A stretch of 64,000 nucleotides of DNA from Lentzea fradiae (GTDB lineage Bacteria; Actinomycetota; Actinomycetes; Mycobacteriales; Pseudonocardiaceae). Positions 8,409 to 18,914 of the stretch are shown here, one piece after another. The notes under the pieces were generated by a model. The model had not been told where the DNA came from, did no database searches, and saw only the letters and a list, made by a program, of their open reading frames with translations. A program made the position numbers and the translations under genes. How positions within the stretch are numbered: the stretch's first letter is position 1; each line of letters begins with the position of its first letter. The stretch lies in assembly GCF_900100955.1 (NCBI RefSeq), contig NZ_FNCC01000004.1:186001-250000 (forward strand). The letters run 5' to 3'.

Positions 8409-10147
8409 AACGGCTGGCTGTGGCGGTGCTCGTCCTCGTGACCCTGGCGGGGTGCGCCGCGATCCCGACGAACACCCAGCCGAAGCCGATCGGCACCAAG
8501 GACGGCAAGTCGACGAACACCGTCAAGGCGCCGGAGCCGCGGCAGAACATCGACCCGTTCATGCTCGTGCGCGACTTCATCGACGCGACCTCGAACCCGG
8601 ACAGCGACTTCGCGGCCGCCCGCGCCTACCTGACGCCGGAAGCCAACGAGAAGTGGGACACCAAGAACCCCACGATCATCGAGACGACGTTCGCCACCGT
8701 GCCGACCTCGCAGGCCCCGCAGACGCCCCAGGACAAGACGCAGACCGTGCTGCTGCAGGGCAAGTACGTCGGCCGGCTGGGCAACGACAACTCGCTGGTG
8801 CCCCGGCTCGGCGACATGTCGCAGATCGTGAAGCTGGAACGCAACAACGAGAACCAGTGGCGCATCTCCGAGCCGCCGCCCGGCGTCTACATGCCGCAGA
8901 ACCAGTTCAACAACAACTACCGCCGCGTCACGCTCTACTTCTACAACCCCGAGTTCACCGTGCTGGTGCCGGACCCGCGCTACGTCGTGATCCCGCCCGC
9001 CACGAGCATCCCGACCCGCGTGACGGAGCTGCTGATCAAGGGCCCCGGCGACGCGGTGCGCGACTCGCTGGTGAGCGCCCTCGGCCCGGACACCGACATC
9101 TTCTCGGAGACCAAGGAGTCCGACGACGGCGCGCTGGAGGTCAACCTCACCAAGGTCGGCAAGGACCTGACGCCCGAGAAGAGCAAGCAGATCGTCGCGC
9201 AGGTCGTGAAGTCGTACTCCGGCGTGACCTCGTCGCGCGTGCGGGTCCTCGTCGAAGGACGGCAGATCCTGCCCGACCAGCGCGACTACCGGCCGTCCGA
9301 CGTGTCGGCGACCGCGGGTGAGTCCTTGCTGGCGCTGAACGCGAACCTCCAGGGAATGCTCGTGGTGGACGGCGTCGTCCGCTCCCTGGCCGACGGCAAC
9401 CCGATCAAGGGACCGGCGGGCAACGGCACGTACAACGTGGTGAGCGCGGCCCAGTCGCTCGACGGCTCCCGCCTGGCCGTGGTGACCAGGGAGGGCGGCG
9501 GCCTGCGCCTGCGCGTCGGCGAGCTGGAACAGGACCTGTCCGAAGTGGACCTGAAGGCCAACACCCTGTCGCGCCCGACGTGGCTGCTCTCCAGCGGCCC
9601 GAAGGAACCGGGCGCCGAGGTGTGGACAGCCGTCGACGGCGGCTCGGTCACCCGCGTGACCCGCTCGGACAGCGGCTGGACCGCCAAGGGCGTCAACATC
9701 ACCGACATCACGCCGTTCGGCCCGATCAGCGAGCTGCGCCTGTCCCGCGACGGCACGCGAGCGGCCCTGGTGATCGCGGGCAAGCTCTACGTCGCGTCCG
9801 TCGTGCGCAACAACCAGGACGTGGCCCTGCGCTCACCCCGCCAGGTCCAGCCCTCGACACTGGGCGCGACCGTGCAGTCGATCGACTGGCTCTCGCAGGA
9901 CGTGCTGGTGGTCTCCTCCTCCCTGCCGGCGCTGCCGGTCACCAAGGTCTACGCGGACGGCTACAAGCTCGACCGCTACAGCCAGTCGAACCTGACCGTG
10001 CCGGTCGGCTCGGTGGCGGCGGCGCCCGCACGTCAGGTGCAGGTGATCGACCCCTCCGGGCTGTGGTCGGCTTCGGACATCACCGACGTGTGGCGGTCCA
10101 GCGGGATCCGGGTGTCGTCGGGGGCGCTGGTCTTCTACCCGGGCTGA
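8405..10147 (+). CDS. lpqB: LpqB, lipoprotein partner of MtrAB
   Basis: A 580-residue lipoprotein starting at GTG 8405. The signal peptide ends in the lipobox LAGC with Cys17 as the lipidated residue, so it is anchored outside the membrane. A GerMN-type domain (TLYFYNPEFTVLVPDPRYV, VTELLIKGP) occupies the first half and a beta-propeller-like LpqB domain the second (LSRDGTRAALVI). In mycobacteria and corynebacteria LpqB binds MtrB's outer domain and modulates MtrA signalling; the four-base overlap with mtrB fits that. The long frame running upstream through mtrB is an out-of-frame shadow. Confidence 0.94.
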   Translation: MKRLAVAVLVLVTLAGCAAIPTNTQPKPIGTKDGKSTNTVKAPEPRQNIDPFMLVRDFIDATSNPDSDFAAARAYLTPEANEKWDTKNPTIIETTFATVPTSQAPQTPQDKTQTVLLQGKYVGRLGNDNSLVPRLGDMSQIVKLERNNENQWRISEPPPGVYMPQNQFNNNYRRVTLYFYNPEFTVLVPDPRYVVIPPATSIPTRVTELLIKGPGDAVRDSLVSALGPDTDIFSETKESDDGALEVNLTKVGKDLTPEKSKQIVAQVVKSYSGVTSSRVRVLVEGRQILPDQRDYRPSDVSATAGESLLALNANLQGMLVVDGVVRSLADGNPIKGPAGNGTYNVVSAAQSLDGSRLAVVTREGGGLRLRVGELEQDLSEVDLKANTLSRPTWLLSSGPKEPGAEVWTAVDGGSVTRVTRSDSGWTAKGVNITDITPFGPISELRLSRDGTRAALVIAGKLYVASVVRNNQDVALRSPRQVQPSTLGATVQSIDWLSQDVLVVSSSLPALPVTKVYADGYKLDRYSQSNLTVPVGSVAAAPARQVQVIDPSGLWSASDITDVWRSSGIRVSSGALVFYPG

Positions 10148-10485
10148 GCCTCCTCAGGGTCGTCGGGGCGTGGGACGGCTGACGCCGGGGGTGTGGCGTC
10201 AGGGCCGGGCGTCGGGCCGGGCTGGGCGTTGGGCTGTGTCGGGCTGGGCGTCCGGCTGGGCTGGGCGTCGGGCCGGGTTTGGCCGATGGGGTCGAGGTTG
10301 GCTGACGGGTCGGCTGGTTGCGGTGTGGGGGCGGCTGCGGTGGTCTCGGCTGACGCTCGGCATGGCTGGTCTGGTGGTGGACCGGGTCGGCTGGCGGTCG
10401 GCCGGGCCGCGGGAGGGTGCGGCGGGTCGCCCTCAGCTCACGGGGTCGGACAGAGCCGTGGCGGATCGCCCCGGACCGCTGGCTT
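10148..10485. other. 338-base gap with G-rich imperfect repeats
   Basis: The gap separates convergent lpqB and the ComF-like gene. It is dominated by copies of a GGGCTGGGCGT-like unit (about 10200-10280) and then further G-rich sequence up to 10430. I see no reading frame with credible coding character and no clear intrinsic terminator. Confidence 0.6.
10214..10277 (+). repeat. tandem G-rich repeats forming two G-quadruplex motifs
   Basis: Two stretches satisfy four runs of three G with loops of at most seven bases: 10214-10233 and 10258-10277. Between them another GGGCTGGGCGT copy occurs at 10241. The G-rich strand is the coding strand of lpqB, so a quadruplex could form in its 3' transcript. 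Confidence 0.6.
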
Positions 10486-11103
10486 TCACTGGCCCGGTTG
10501 GTGGGGGCGGGCCGACGTCAGGGCCACCACGCCGTGCGTGCGCACGCCGGCGGCGCGCAGGGCGCGGACGCAGGCTGAGGCTGTCGCGCCGGTTGTGATC
10601 ACGTCGTCCAGCAGGACGGTGGTACCTGGCGGTGGGCTGCCGCGGACCTGGACGCGGCCTGCCAGGTTGCGGCGGCGGGCGCCCGCGGTCAGGCCCACCG
10701 AGTCGGTGACGCCGGGGGCCAGGTGCAGGACGGGGGCGACGGTGGCGATCTGGGTGGCCTCGGCGATGCGGTGCATGTGGTCGCCGCCTCGTTCGCGGGC
10801 GGCTGCGCGGCGGGAGGGGGCGGGGATGAGGGTCCACGGGGGTGGGCCGACCGCGATGAGTGCGCATGCCACCAGAGCGCCGAACCAGGCTGAGAGGGCC
10901 CGTGCGCCTCGCTCCTTGAAGGCGAGCACCAGTTCGCGTGCGGCGCCCTGGTAGGGGGCCAGCGTCCACACCGGCGGGCTGACGCCGGGGACCTGGAGCG
11001 GTGCGGGTGGGCCGAAGGCCGCCAGGCAGGTGGTGCAGCAGGCGGTGCCGCGGCGGCCGCAACCGGCGCATGTGGACGGCAGGAGCAGGTCGAGTGCTGT
11101 CAT
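10486..11103 (-). CDS. ComF-family phosphoribosyltransferase
   Basis: A 205-residue protein from ATG 11103. Two CxxC-like pairs near the N-terminus (CAGCGRRG, CCTTC) make the small zinc-binding segment usual in ComF/GntX proteins. The PRPP-binding signature is TTVLLDDVITTGAT near residue 165, and an upstream basic stretch (RRRNLAGRV) follows the family pattern. ComF proteins act in DNA uptake in competent bacteria; in actinobacteria the role is uncertain, though the gene keeps this position between lpqB and hpf, as Rv3242c does in M. tuberculosis. Confidence 0.85.
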   Translation of the reverse strand: MTALDLLLPSTCAGCGRRGTACCTTCLAAFGPPAPLQVPGVSPPVWTLAPYQGAARELVLAFKERGARALSAWFGALVACALIAVGPPPWTLIPAPSRRAAARERGGDHMHRIAEATQIATVAPVLHLAPGVTDSVGLTAGARRRNLAGRVQVRGSPPPGTTVLLDDVITTGATASACVRALRAAGVRTHGVVALTSARPHQPGQ

Positions 11104-12083
11104 GTGGCCAGGATGGCGACGGGGTCCGACAGAAAATCGCGGTCGGGGCCGGAACCGGGCGGGATCGGCCGCGGTTGGGGTCTTTCGGCCCCGCCCACAC
11201 GAGTGAAGTTCCTGTTGCTTTGGCGATCTTCAGTGCTGGTGGGAGGCGCTGTCGGGGGGCCGGGAGGGTGGTGATGTCGCGAAACCGTGTAACTCGTTTC
11301 GACCCGTTCGTCCCAACGCGTGTCGAGGCCGGGTTCCGGAACCGCCGCGTCCGCCCGGTCCGGCCGCCGGGCGGAGCCGTGCTCGCGCGGCACTGTCCCC
11401 TGGGATGACCCCGCGGAGCGGTCGTCACACCCCGCATCAGTTAACGATTATTCACATCTCTTGCTGACCAGCGGTTATTCAAGAAAATGCGGGCGAACAG
11501 AGTACAGCGAGTGATCGGCGGCCTTGTCCGGCAATGGTCGAAATCGGCCGTTCGGACGGGCGTGACAGGGTCGTGATCGGGCGTCTGCACCGATCACTTC
11601 CCTTGCAAGAAGTGTCGCGGGATCCCGCGGAGTGGATCGGAATCGATCTCTTCCAGGTTTCGGGAACATGACGCGGGGGTCGTCCGTTGGCTGGGTATGA
11701 GGCCGAACCTGGACCCGTTCGACGCAGCGGAGCTGCGGTCGAGTGCCGGAAACAGGCTGGGCCGTTCGGGTGAGCAGCCTGCCGGTGCGCTGCGTTCGTG
11801 GCACGCTCGGGACATGGTCGGCGACGCGCTGCGGTCGCAGTGCGTAGTCACCGAAAATTCTCGTCGTTCCCCCGGCAAGGGGGCTTACGCGACGGAGAAT
11901 CCCAAGCTAACGTGCACCGCTATCAGCGTTCCCGGCACGCGGGGAGGAGGCGAACAGCCCATGACCCTGGCGCCGTGAGAGCTGCGGAGGACGACCCTCT
12001 GCGACACAATCCGCGATCCGTGATCGCCACGGCGCTCTGAATCAGTCCAGCCAAAGCTCGCAGCAAAGCGAGGGAGGTCGTGT
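11104..12083. other. 980-base regulatory gap upstream of hpf
   Basis: No persuasive gene lies here. A 93-codon plus-strand frame (11697-11978) and an overlapping minus-strand frame have neither homologous-looking sequence nor ribosome sites. The stretch 11435-11510 is distinctly AT-richer and carries the repeat TTATTCA twice (about 11449 and 11474). An ECF-type promoter lies at 11663-11688. The long leader between that promoter and hpf (about 390 bases) could hold RNA structure, for example the CCCCC/GGGGG pair near 11870-11885. Confidence 0.55.
11663..11688 (+). promoter_or_regulatory. ECF sigma (SigH/SigE-type) promoter upstream of hpf
   Basis: GGAAC (11663-11667), 18 bases, GTT (11686-11688) preceded by C, matches the group consensus GGAAC-N16-20-CGTT of stress ECF sigma factors. 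It points at hpf at 12084. An ATG at 11697 sits about where transcription would begin, so a leaderless small frame or a long leader for hpf are both possible. Confidence 0.45.
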
Positions 12084-12764
12084 ATGGACATCGTCGTTAA
12101 GGGCCGCAACGTCGAGGTGCCCGATCACTACAGGGTGCACGTCGCCGAAAAGCTGGCCCGGCTTGAGCGCTACGACCGCAAGGTCATCCGCTTCGACGTG
12201 GAGCTTTTCCACGAGCCGAACCGCCGTCAGTCGAAGAACTGCCAGCGGGTCGAAATCACCGGCAAGGGACGTGGACCAGTGGTCCGTTCCGAAGCCTGCG
12301 CGGGTGACTTCTACGCCGCGCTCGATTCCGCGGTCGCAAAGCTCGAGAACCGCCTGCGCCGGTCACACGACCGCAGGCGCGTCCACCACGGGGCCCGCGC
12401 CCCGATCTCGGTGGCGGAAGCGACAAGCGGACTGGCCGATGGCTCGTCCGCAGGCGAAACCATGACGTCGCGCCGCGCGAAGACCGCGGTGCTCGACGCA
12501 CCCGAGCCCGACTACGCCGACGACTACGAGGGCATGGCGGAAGTGCCCGCGCAGCGATGGGAAGAGGGCCTCGAAGACAAGTTGCCCGGACGCGTCGTAC
12601 GCGAGAAGGAGCACGCCGCCAAGCCCATGACCGTCGACCAGGCCCTCTACGAGATGGAACTGGTCGGACACGACTTCTACCTGTTCGCCGACAGCGAGAG
12701 CGGACGCCCGAGCGTCGTCTACCGCCGGAAGGGATTCGACTACGGCGTGATCAGGCTGGCCTGA
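12084..12764 (+). CDS. hpf: long-form ribosome hibernation promoting factor
   Basis: A 226-residue protein of the long HPF class, which dimerises 70S ribosomes into inactive 100S particles under stress. The N-terminal S30AE domain ([34 protein letters not shown]) covers about residues 1-105, followed by an acidic linker and the C-terminal dimerisation domain ([38 protein letters not shown]). AGGGAGG lies about eight bases before the ATG. It precedes secA as in mycobacteria (Rv3241c) but is separated from it by a strong hairpin. Transcription from the ECF-type promoter at 11663 is plausible. Confidence 0.95.
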   Translation: MDIVVKGRNVEVPDHYRVHVAEKLARLERYDRKVIRFDVELFHEPNRRQSKNCQRVEITGKGRGPVVRSEACAGDFYAALDSAVAKLENRLRRSHDRRRVHHGARAPISVAEATSGLADGSSAGETMTSRRAKTAVLDAPEPDYADDYEGMAEVPAQRWEEGLEDKLPGRVVREKEHAAKPMTVDQALYEMELVGHDFYLFADSESGRPSVVYRRKGFDYGVIRLA

Positions 12765-12787
12765 CCCGCTGCCCCGTTCCTCCGACA

Positions 12788-12824
12788 GCCGCCGCCCCGC
12801 ACCCCTCGCGTGCGGGGCGGCGGC
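12788..12824 (+). terminator. hpf terminator
   Basis: Arms 12788-12802 and 12810-12824 pair perfectly over 15 GC-rich bases around a 7-base loop, starting 23 bases after the hpf stop. As usual in high-GC genomes there is no T tract. Confidence 0.7.
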
Positions 12825-12990
12825 CCGCGTCTACCGCCACCCGGACCCATCCCCGGCCGGGACGTTCACACCGTCAAGGGAACTCGGGCCGGTCAGGAAC
12901 CTTCTCGCGGTGCCCGTGCGTTCACCTGGGCAGTGGCCGAGCAGGGCACGGCGACAGGCGAGAAGCGGAAACTTCGCAGAAGTGGTACCT

Positions 12991-13039
12991 GACCTGCGCA
13001 TACCAGGTCGGGTGCACGAATCCGCCTGTGTCCGTGCAC
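12991..13039. promoter_or_regulatory. repeats in the secA upstream region
   Basis: In the 359-base gap before secA, GACCTG (12991-12996) and CAGGTC (13004-13009) form an inverted repeat, and the palindrome GTGCAC occurs at 13012-13017 and 13034-13039, exactly 22 bases apart. These sit about 90-130 bases before the start codon and may be operator sites. A convincing -35/-10 pair was not found. Confidence 0.3.
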
Positions 13040-13123
13040 ACATCTTGGCGACTTGCCTACGATGGGCAGGGGAAAGGCGTCCGACGAGGGCGCACCGCGA
13101 TACAGGTGATGAGGTCTATCCAG

Positions 13124-16072
<2,949 letters not shown>

Positions 16073-16083
16073 CCAAGGCATCA

Positions 16084-16117
16084 CGTGGGCCGCGTTCCTC
16101 CGGGAACGCGGCCCATG
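16084..16117 (+). terminator. secA terminator
   Basis: A perfect 12-bp stem (16087-16098 with 16103-16114, loop TCCG), extendable to about 15 pairs, begins 12 bases after the secA stop. It also lies just beyond the 3' end of the minus-strand gene at 16131 and may serve both. Confidence 0.75.
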
Positions 16118-16130
16118 CGGCTTTCCGGGT

Positions 16131-16541
16131 TCACCCCAGTACCTCGAACGCGGTGAACCACCACCGCCCGCCCCGGTGTTCCGCCCGTGCCGCCACGGCC
16201 AACGCTCGCGCTTCCCGCCGCACGGTCACCGAAAGTTCCGCGACCAGCGGGGACGGGTGGCAGACCCGGGGTGGCCGCACCATCCGCGTGCTGCGCGGCC
16301 GGACCAGTGAAGCCAGCCGTCCGGCGAGGCCGGGGACGGCGACCTGGCGCAGCAGCCGCGCGGTGCGGCGCCCGTCCAGGATCTCCAGGATCACCGCGAG
16401 CAGCCGTTCAGCGTCCAGAGCGGGTGACGGCGGCTCCGGCTCCGGCACCCACACCGGCCGCGGGCGCGGACGTGGGATGAGCCCGCCCCCGGCTGGGGGC
16501 TCGTAGGCGGTGAGGCGGCGAACGACAGGCGGCATGTTCAA
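16131..16541 (-). CDS. Rv3235-family protein
   Basis: A small, basic, Pro/Arg-rich protein of 136 residues (134 if ATG 16535 is used). After a Pro-rich N-terminus (GGGLIPRPRPRPVWVPEPEP) comes a conserved-looking helical part (AERLLAVILEILDGRRTARLLRQV) and a beta part ending in RGGRWWFTAFEVLG. This pattern and the place next to secA match the Rv3235 family of actinobacteria, whose function is unknown. No signal peptide or membrane segment is seen. Confidence 0.7.
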   Translation of the reverse strand: MNMPPVVRRLTAYEPPAGGGLIPRPRPRPVWVPEPEPPSPALDAERLLAVILEILDGRRTARLLRQVAVPGLAGRLASLVRPRSTRMVRPPRVCHPSPLVAELSVTVRREARALAVAARAEHRGGRWWFTAFEVLG

Positions 16542-16601
16542 CCAGGCGCGCCGGGGCCGGGATCAGGACGAGGAGCACCCGAAAGTGGGTACCTTCCTCC
16601 C

Positions 16602-17012
16602 GTGCTCAAGGCCCTGGTGCTCGACTACGGCGGCGTGCTGACCGATCCCGGCGAGGACAACCCGCCGGAACCGCCGCTGCTCACCGCGCTGCGCGAGGTG
16701 AAGCGGAAGGGCTTCAAGACCGCGCTGCTGTCCAACGCCGACGGGTGGTGGAACCCGCCGGCCGCGTTCGCGGGCCTCTTCGACGCCGCCGTGATGTCCG
16801 GCGAGGTCGGGCTCGCGAAGCCGGACGTCGCGATCTACCGGCTGGTGGCGGCGAAGCTGGACCTGGAGCCGGGCGAGTGCGTCTTCGTCGACGACCTCGC
16901 CGTGAACATCCGCGGCGCGGTCGAGGCCGGGATGGTCGGAGTCCACCACCGGACCGTTCGATCCACTCTCGAAGAGCTGGAGATTCTGCTGGAGATCGCG
17001 CTCCGCCACTGA
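16602..17012 (+). CDS. HAD-superfamily hydrolase, capless small form
   Basis: A 136-residue protein with GTG start at 16602. HAD motif I is LVLDYGGVLTD, with nucleophile Asp8, but the second Asp two residues on is Gly, as in the DxG subgroup. Motif II is ALLSNAD, motif III Lys in GLAKPDVAIY, and motif IV FVDDLAVNIRGA. The chain is about 60-70 residues shorter than usual HAD-IA enzymes because the cap between motifs I and II is nearly absent. The substrate is unknown; without the general acid it may act on phosphate esters poorly. Confidence 0.8.
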   Translation: MLKALVLDYGGVLTDPGEDNPPEPPLLTALREVKRKGFKTALLSNADGWWNPPAAFAGLFDAAVMSGEVGLAKPDVAIYRLVAAKLDLEPGECVFVDDLAVNIRGAVEAGMVGVHHRTVRSTLEELEILLEIALRH

Positions 17013-17096
17013 CGTGTCACACGGCAGCGTAATTGCCCGGCATTCTTCTCGTCGCTACGTTCGATTCACTCGTTGGCCGAACGCGCGGGAGTGAAG

Positions 17097-17393
17097 ATGC
17101 GAGGAATCGGTGCTTGTCTCGCAGCCGTCATCGCGGTCGTGGCGGCCGCCGCGCCCGCACGGGCGGAGAACCGGTGCGGGGCGAGCTACCACGGCGACGG
17201 ACGCACCGTCGAGGTCTTCTGCAGCGCGGGCCAGTCGCCGTACTTCCGGGCTGTCGCGCACTGCTCGGACGGGACGAGGACCTGGCAGCAGCCAGGCACC
17301 CTGGGCCGGGTCCTGTCGCAGACGTTCGTCGCCAGGTGCACGTCATCGACCGGGCAGCCCCGCATCGACGGTCACTACGTCAGCTGGGCCTGA
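17097..17393 (+). CDS. small secreted Cys-containing protein
   Basis: A 98-residue precursor. A signal peptide (MRGIGACLAAVIAVVAAAAPARA) is followed by a short domain with four Cys (NRCGAS, VFCSAG, AHCSDG, ARCTSS) that could form two disulfides outside the cell. GGGAG five to six bases upstream supports ATG 17097. Similar small exported proteins with a C-terminal YVSWA-like end occur in actinomycetes, but I assign no function. Its last 19 bases overlap the end of the convergent methyltransferase gene. Confidence 0.7.
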   Translation: MRGIGACLAAVIAVVAAAAPARAENRCGASYHGDGRTVEVFCSAGQSPYFRAVAHCSDGTRTWQQPGTLGRVLSQTFVARCTSSTGQPRIDGHYVSWA

Positions 17394-18133
17394 GCGCGCC
17401 GGACGAGCTCGAAGCAGAGCACCGCCGCGGCCGACGCCACGTTGAGCGACTCCACCCCGGCCGCCATCGGGATCGAAAGCCACGACGTGATGTGCGGACG
17501 CACGTCGTCGGTGATTCCCGCGGTCTCGCTGCCGAGCACGAAAGCGGCGCGTTTGCCGAACGAGGCGGAATAAATCGTGTCGGAGGCGTGCGAATCCAAC
17601 GCGAAGAGCGGATAGCCGGAGGCGCGCAGCAACGCCGCCGCTTCCGCCGCCGTCCCGCACCGCAGCACGGGCGCGCGGAACGCCACCCCGGCGGACGCCT
17701 TGACCACGAGCGGGTCGATCGACGCGACGCCACGGCGCGGCACCACGATGCCGTCGATGCCCGCGGCCGTCGCCGTCCGCAGGATCATGCCGACGTTCGC
17801 GGGCGTCGTGATGCCGTCGAGCACCAGCACCGACCGCGGCGAGCCCTCCTCCAGCGCCAGGGCCAGCGGCTTCATCCTGGGCGCCACCACGTCGGCGAGC
17901 ACGCCCTGGTCCTGCTTGCCGTTGCCCGCGAGCACCTTCACGCGCTGGGCGGTGGCCCGCTGCACCTGCACGCCCCGCGACCGGGCCGCGTCGAGGATCT
18001 CCCGCGCCGCGGGGCCCCTGGCGGTGTCGGCGAGAACGACCTTGTCCACCGACAGCGCGGGGTCGTCCAGCGCCTCCAGCACTGGCTTGCGGCCGTAGAC
18101 GGTGACGAAGCGGTCCTTGGGCGAGATTTCCAC
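17375..18133 (-). CDS. TrmH/SpoU-family RNA 2'-O-methyltransferase
   Basis: A 252-residue protein from GTG 18133. The SPOUT knot motifs are in order: VLVLDGITTPANVGMILRTA (motif 1), AFVLGSETAGI (motif 2) and LSIPMAAGVESLNVASAAAV (motif 3), which bind SAM at a knotted dimer interface. The N-terminal ~95 residues are a substrate-binding domain (VYGRKPVLEALDDP). It probably methylates 2'-OH groups of rRNA or tRNA; RlmB and TrmH are closest in plan, but the exact target cannot be decided. Confidence 0.88.
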   Translation of the reverse strand: MEISPKDRFVTVYGRKPVLEALDDPALSVDKVVLADTARGPAAREILDAARSRGVQVQRATAQRVKVLAGNGKQDQGVLADVVAPRMKPLALALEEGSPRSVLVLDGITTPANVGMILRTATAAGIDGIVVPRRGVASIDPLVVKASAGVAFRAPVLRCGTAAEAAALLRASGYPLFALDSHASDTIYSASFGKRAAFVLGSETAGITDDVRPHITSWLSIPMAAGVESLNVASAAAVLCFELVRRAQAQLT

Positions 18134-18214
18134 AGCAAGAGGGTGACAGAGCCCCGCACACCGGGCTCGAAGGGGTGAAGAGCCCGACTAGACCCGTTCG
18201 GCCCTTGTGTTTCG

Positions 18215-18233
18215 GATCATATTGATGATGATC
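18215..18233. promoter_or_regulatory. inverted repeat GATCAT-N7-ATGATC before the kinase-like gene
   Basis: GATCAT (18215-18220) and ATGATC (18228-18233) are perfect inverted halves in an AT-rich patch directly before the start at 18239. It may be an operator or part of the promoter. Confidence 0.3.
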
Positions 18234-18238
18234 GTCAC

Positions 18239-18904
18239 ATGACGGCAGGTATGCGCAGCGTCGCGCAACGCCAGCACCTCGCGAGCGGTCAGGACTCGGA
18301 CGTGTTCATCCGGTCCGACGGGCTGCTCGTCAAACGCACGCGCACAGGTCGTGACATGCGGAGCGAGGCGCGGATGATGACGTACCTCAGCGGGTGCGGC
18401 ATCCCCGTCCCGCGGGTGCACGAGGTGACGGCGGACGAGCTCGTCATGCAGTACGTGCCCGGCCCGCGGATGTCGGAGGAGATCGGCCGCAAGCCGTGGC
18501 TCGCCGGCTGCCTCGGCCGCGAGCTGGCCGATCTGCACCACCGCCTCGACGTGGTCCCGGCGCCGGACTTCCTGAGCGGCGAGGGCCACCTGCTGCACCT
18601 CGACCTGCATCCCGGCAACGTCGTGCTCGGCCCGGAGGGCCCCGTGGTGCTCGACTGGGCGTCCGCCACGAAGGGCGACCGCAGGCTCGACGTCGCGCTG
18701 AGCTGGGTGTCGCTCGCCGTCGCCCGCCTCGCGCCGGTCCGCAAGCTCACCCGGTGGCGGTTCCTCCGGTCGTTCATGGCCAACGTCGACCCGAAGGCGG
18801 TCGACGCGATCCCGGAGGCCGCGCGCATCCGGTTGCAGCGTCACGACCGCGACCCGGCCGAACGCGCGGCTCTGGAGAAGTTGATGGACCGCGAATCGCA
18901 CTAG
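18239..18904 (+). CDS. APH-fold phosphotransferase (small-molecule kinase)
   Basis: A 221-residue kinase-fold protein. The catalytic loop is LLHLDLHPGNVVL near residue 122 (Asp-His-x-Gly-Asn pattern), with the metal-binding Asp in VVLDWASATKGD. Lys of LLVKRTRTG is the likely ATP-contacting Lys, and LVMQYVPGPRM is the hinge. Such proteins phosphorylate antibiotics, sugars or choline-like metabolites; the small size resembles RIO/APH-like kinases of unknown substrate. Start ATG 18239; ATG 18251 is an alternative. The WS/DGAT gene begins 10 bases after the stop, so they may be cotranscribed. Confidence 0.8.
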   Translation: MTAGMRSVAQRQHLASGQDSDVFIRSDGLLVKRTRTGRDMRSEARMMTYLSGCGIPVPRVHEVTADELVMQYVPGPRMSEEIGRKPWLAGCLGRELADLHHRLDVVPAPDFLSGEGHLLHLDLHPGNVVLGPEGPVVLDWASATKGDRRLDVALSWVSLAVARLAPVRKLTRWRFLRSFMANVDPKAVDAIPEAARIRLQRHDRDPAERAALEKLMDRESH

Positions 18905-18914
18905 GCTGGGTGGT

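Noticed and set aside
11697-11978. 93-codon plus-strand frame as a gene
   Set aside because: Low-complexity composition and no ribosome site; kept only as a possible leaderless frame in the findings.
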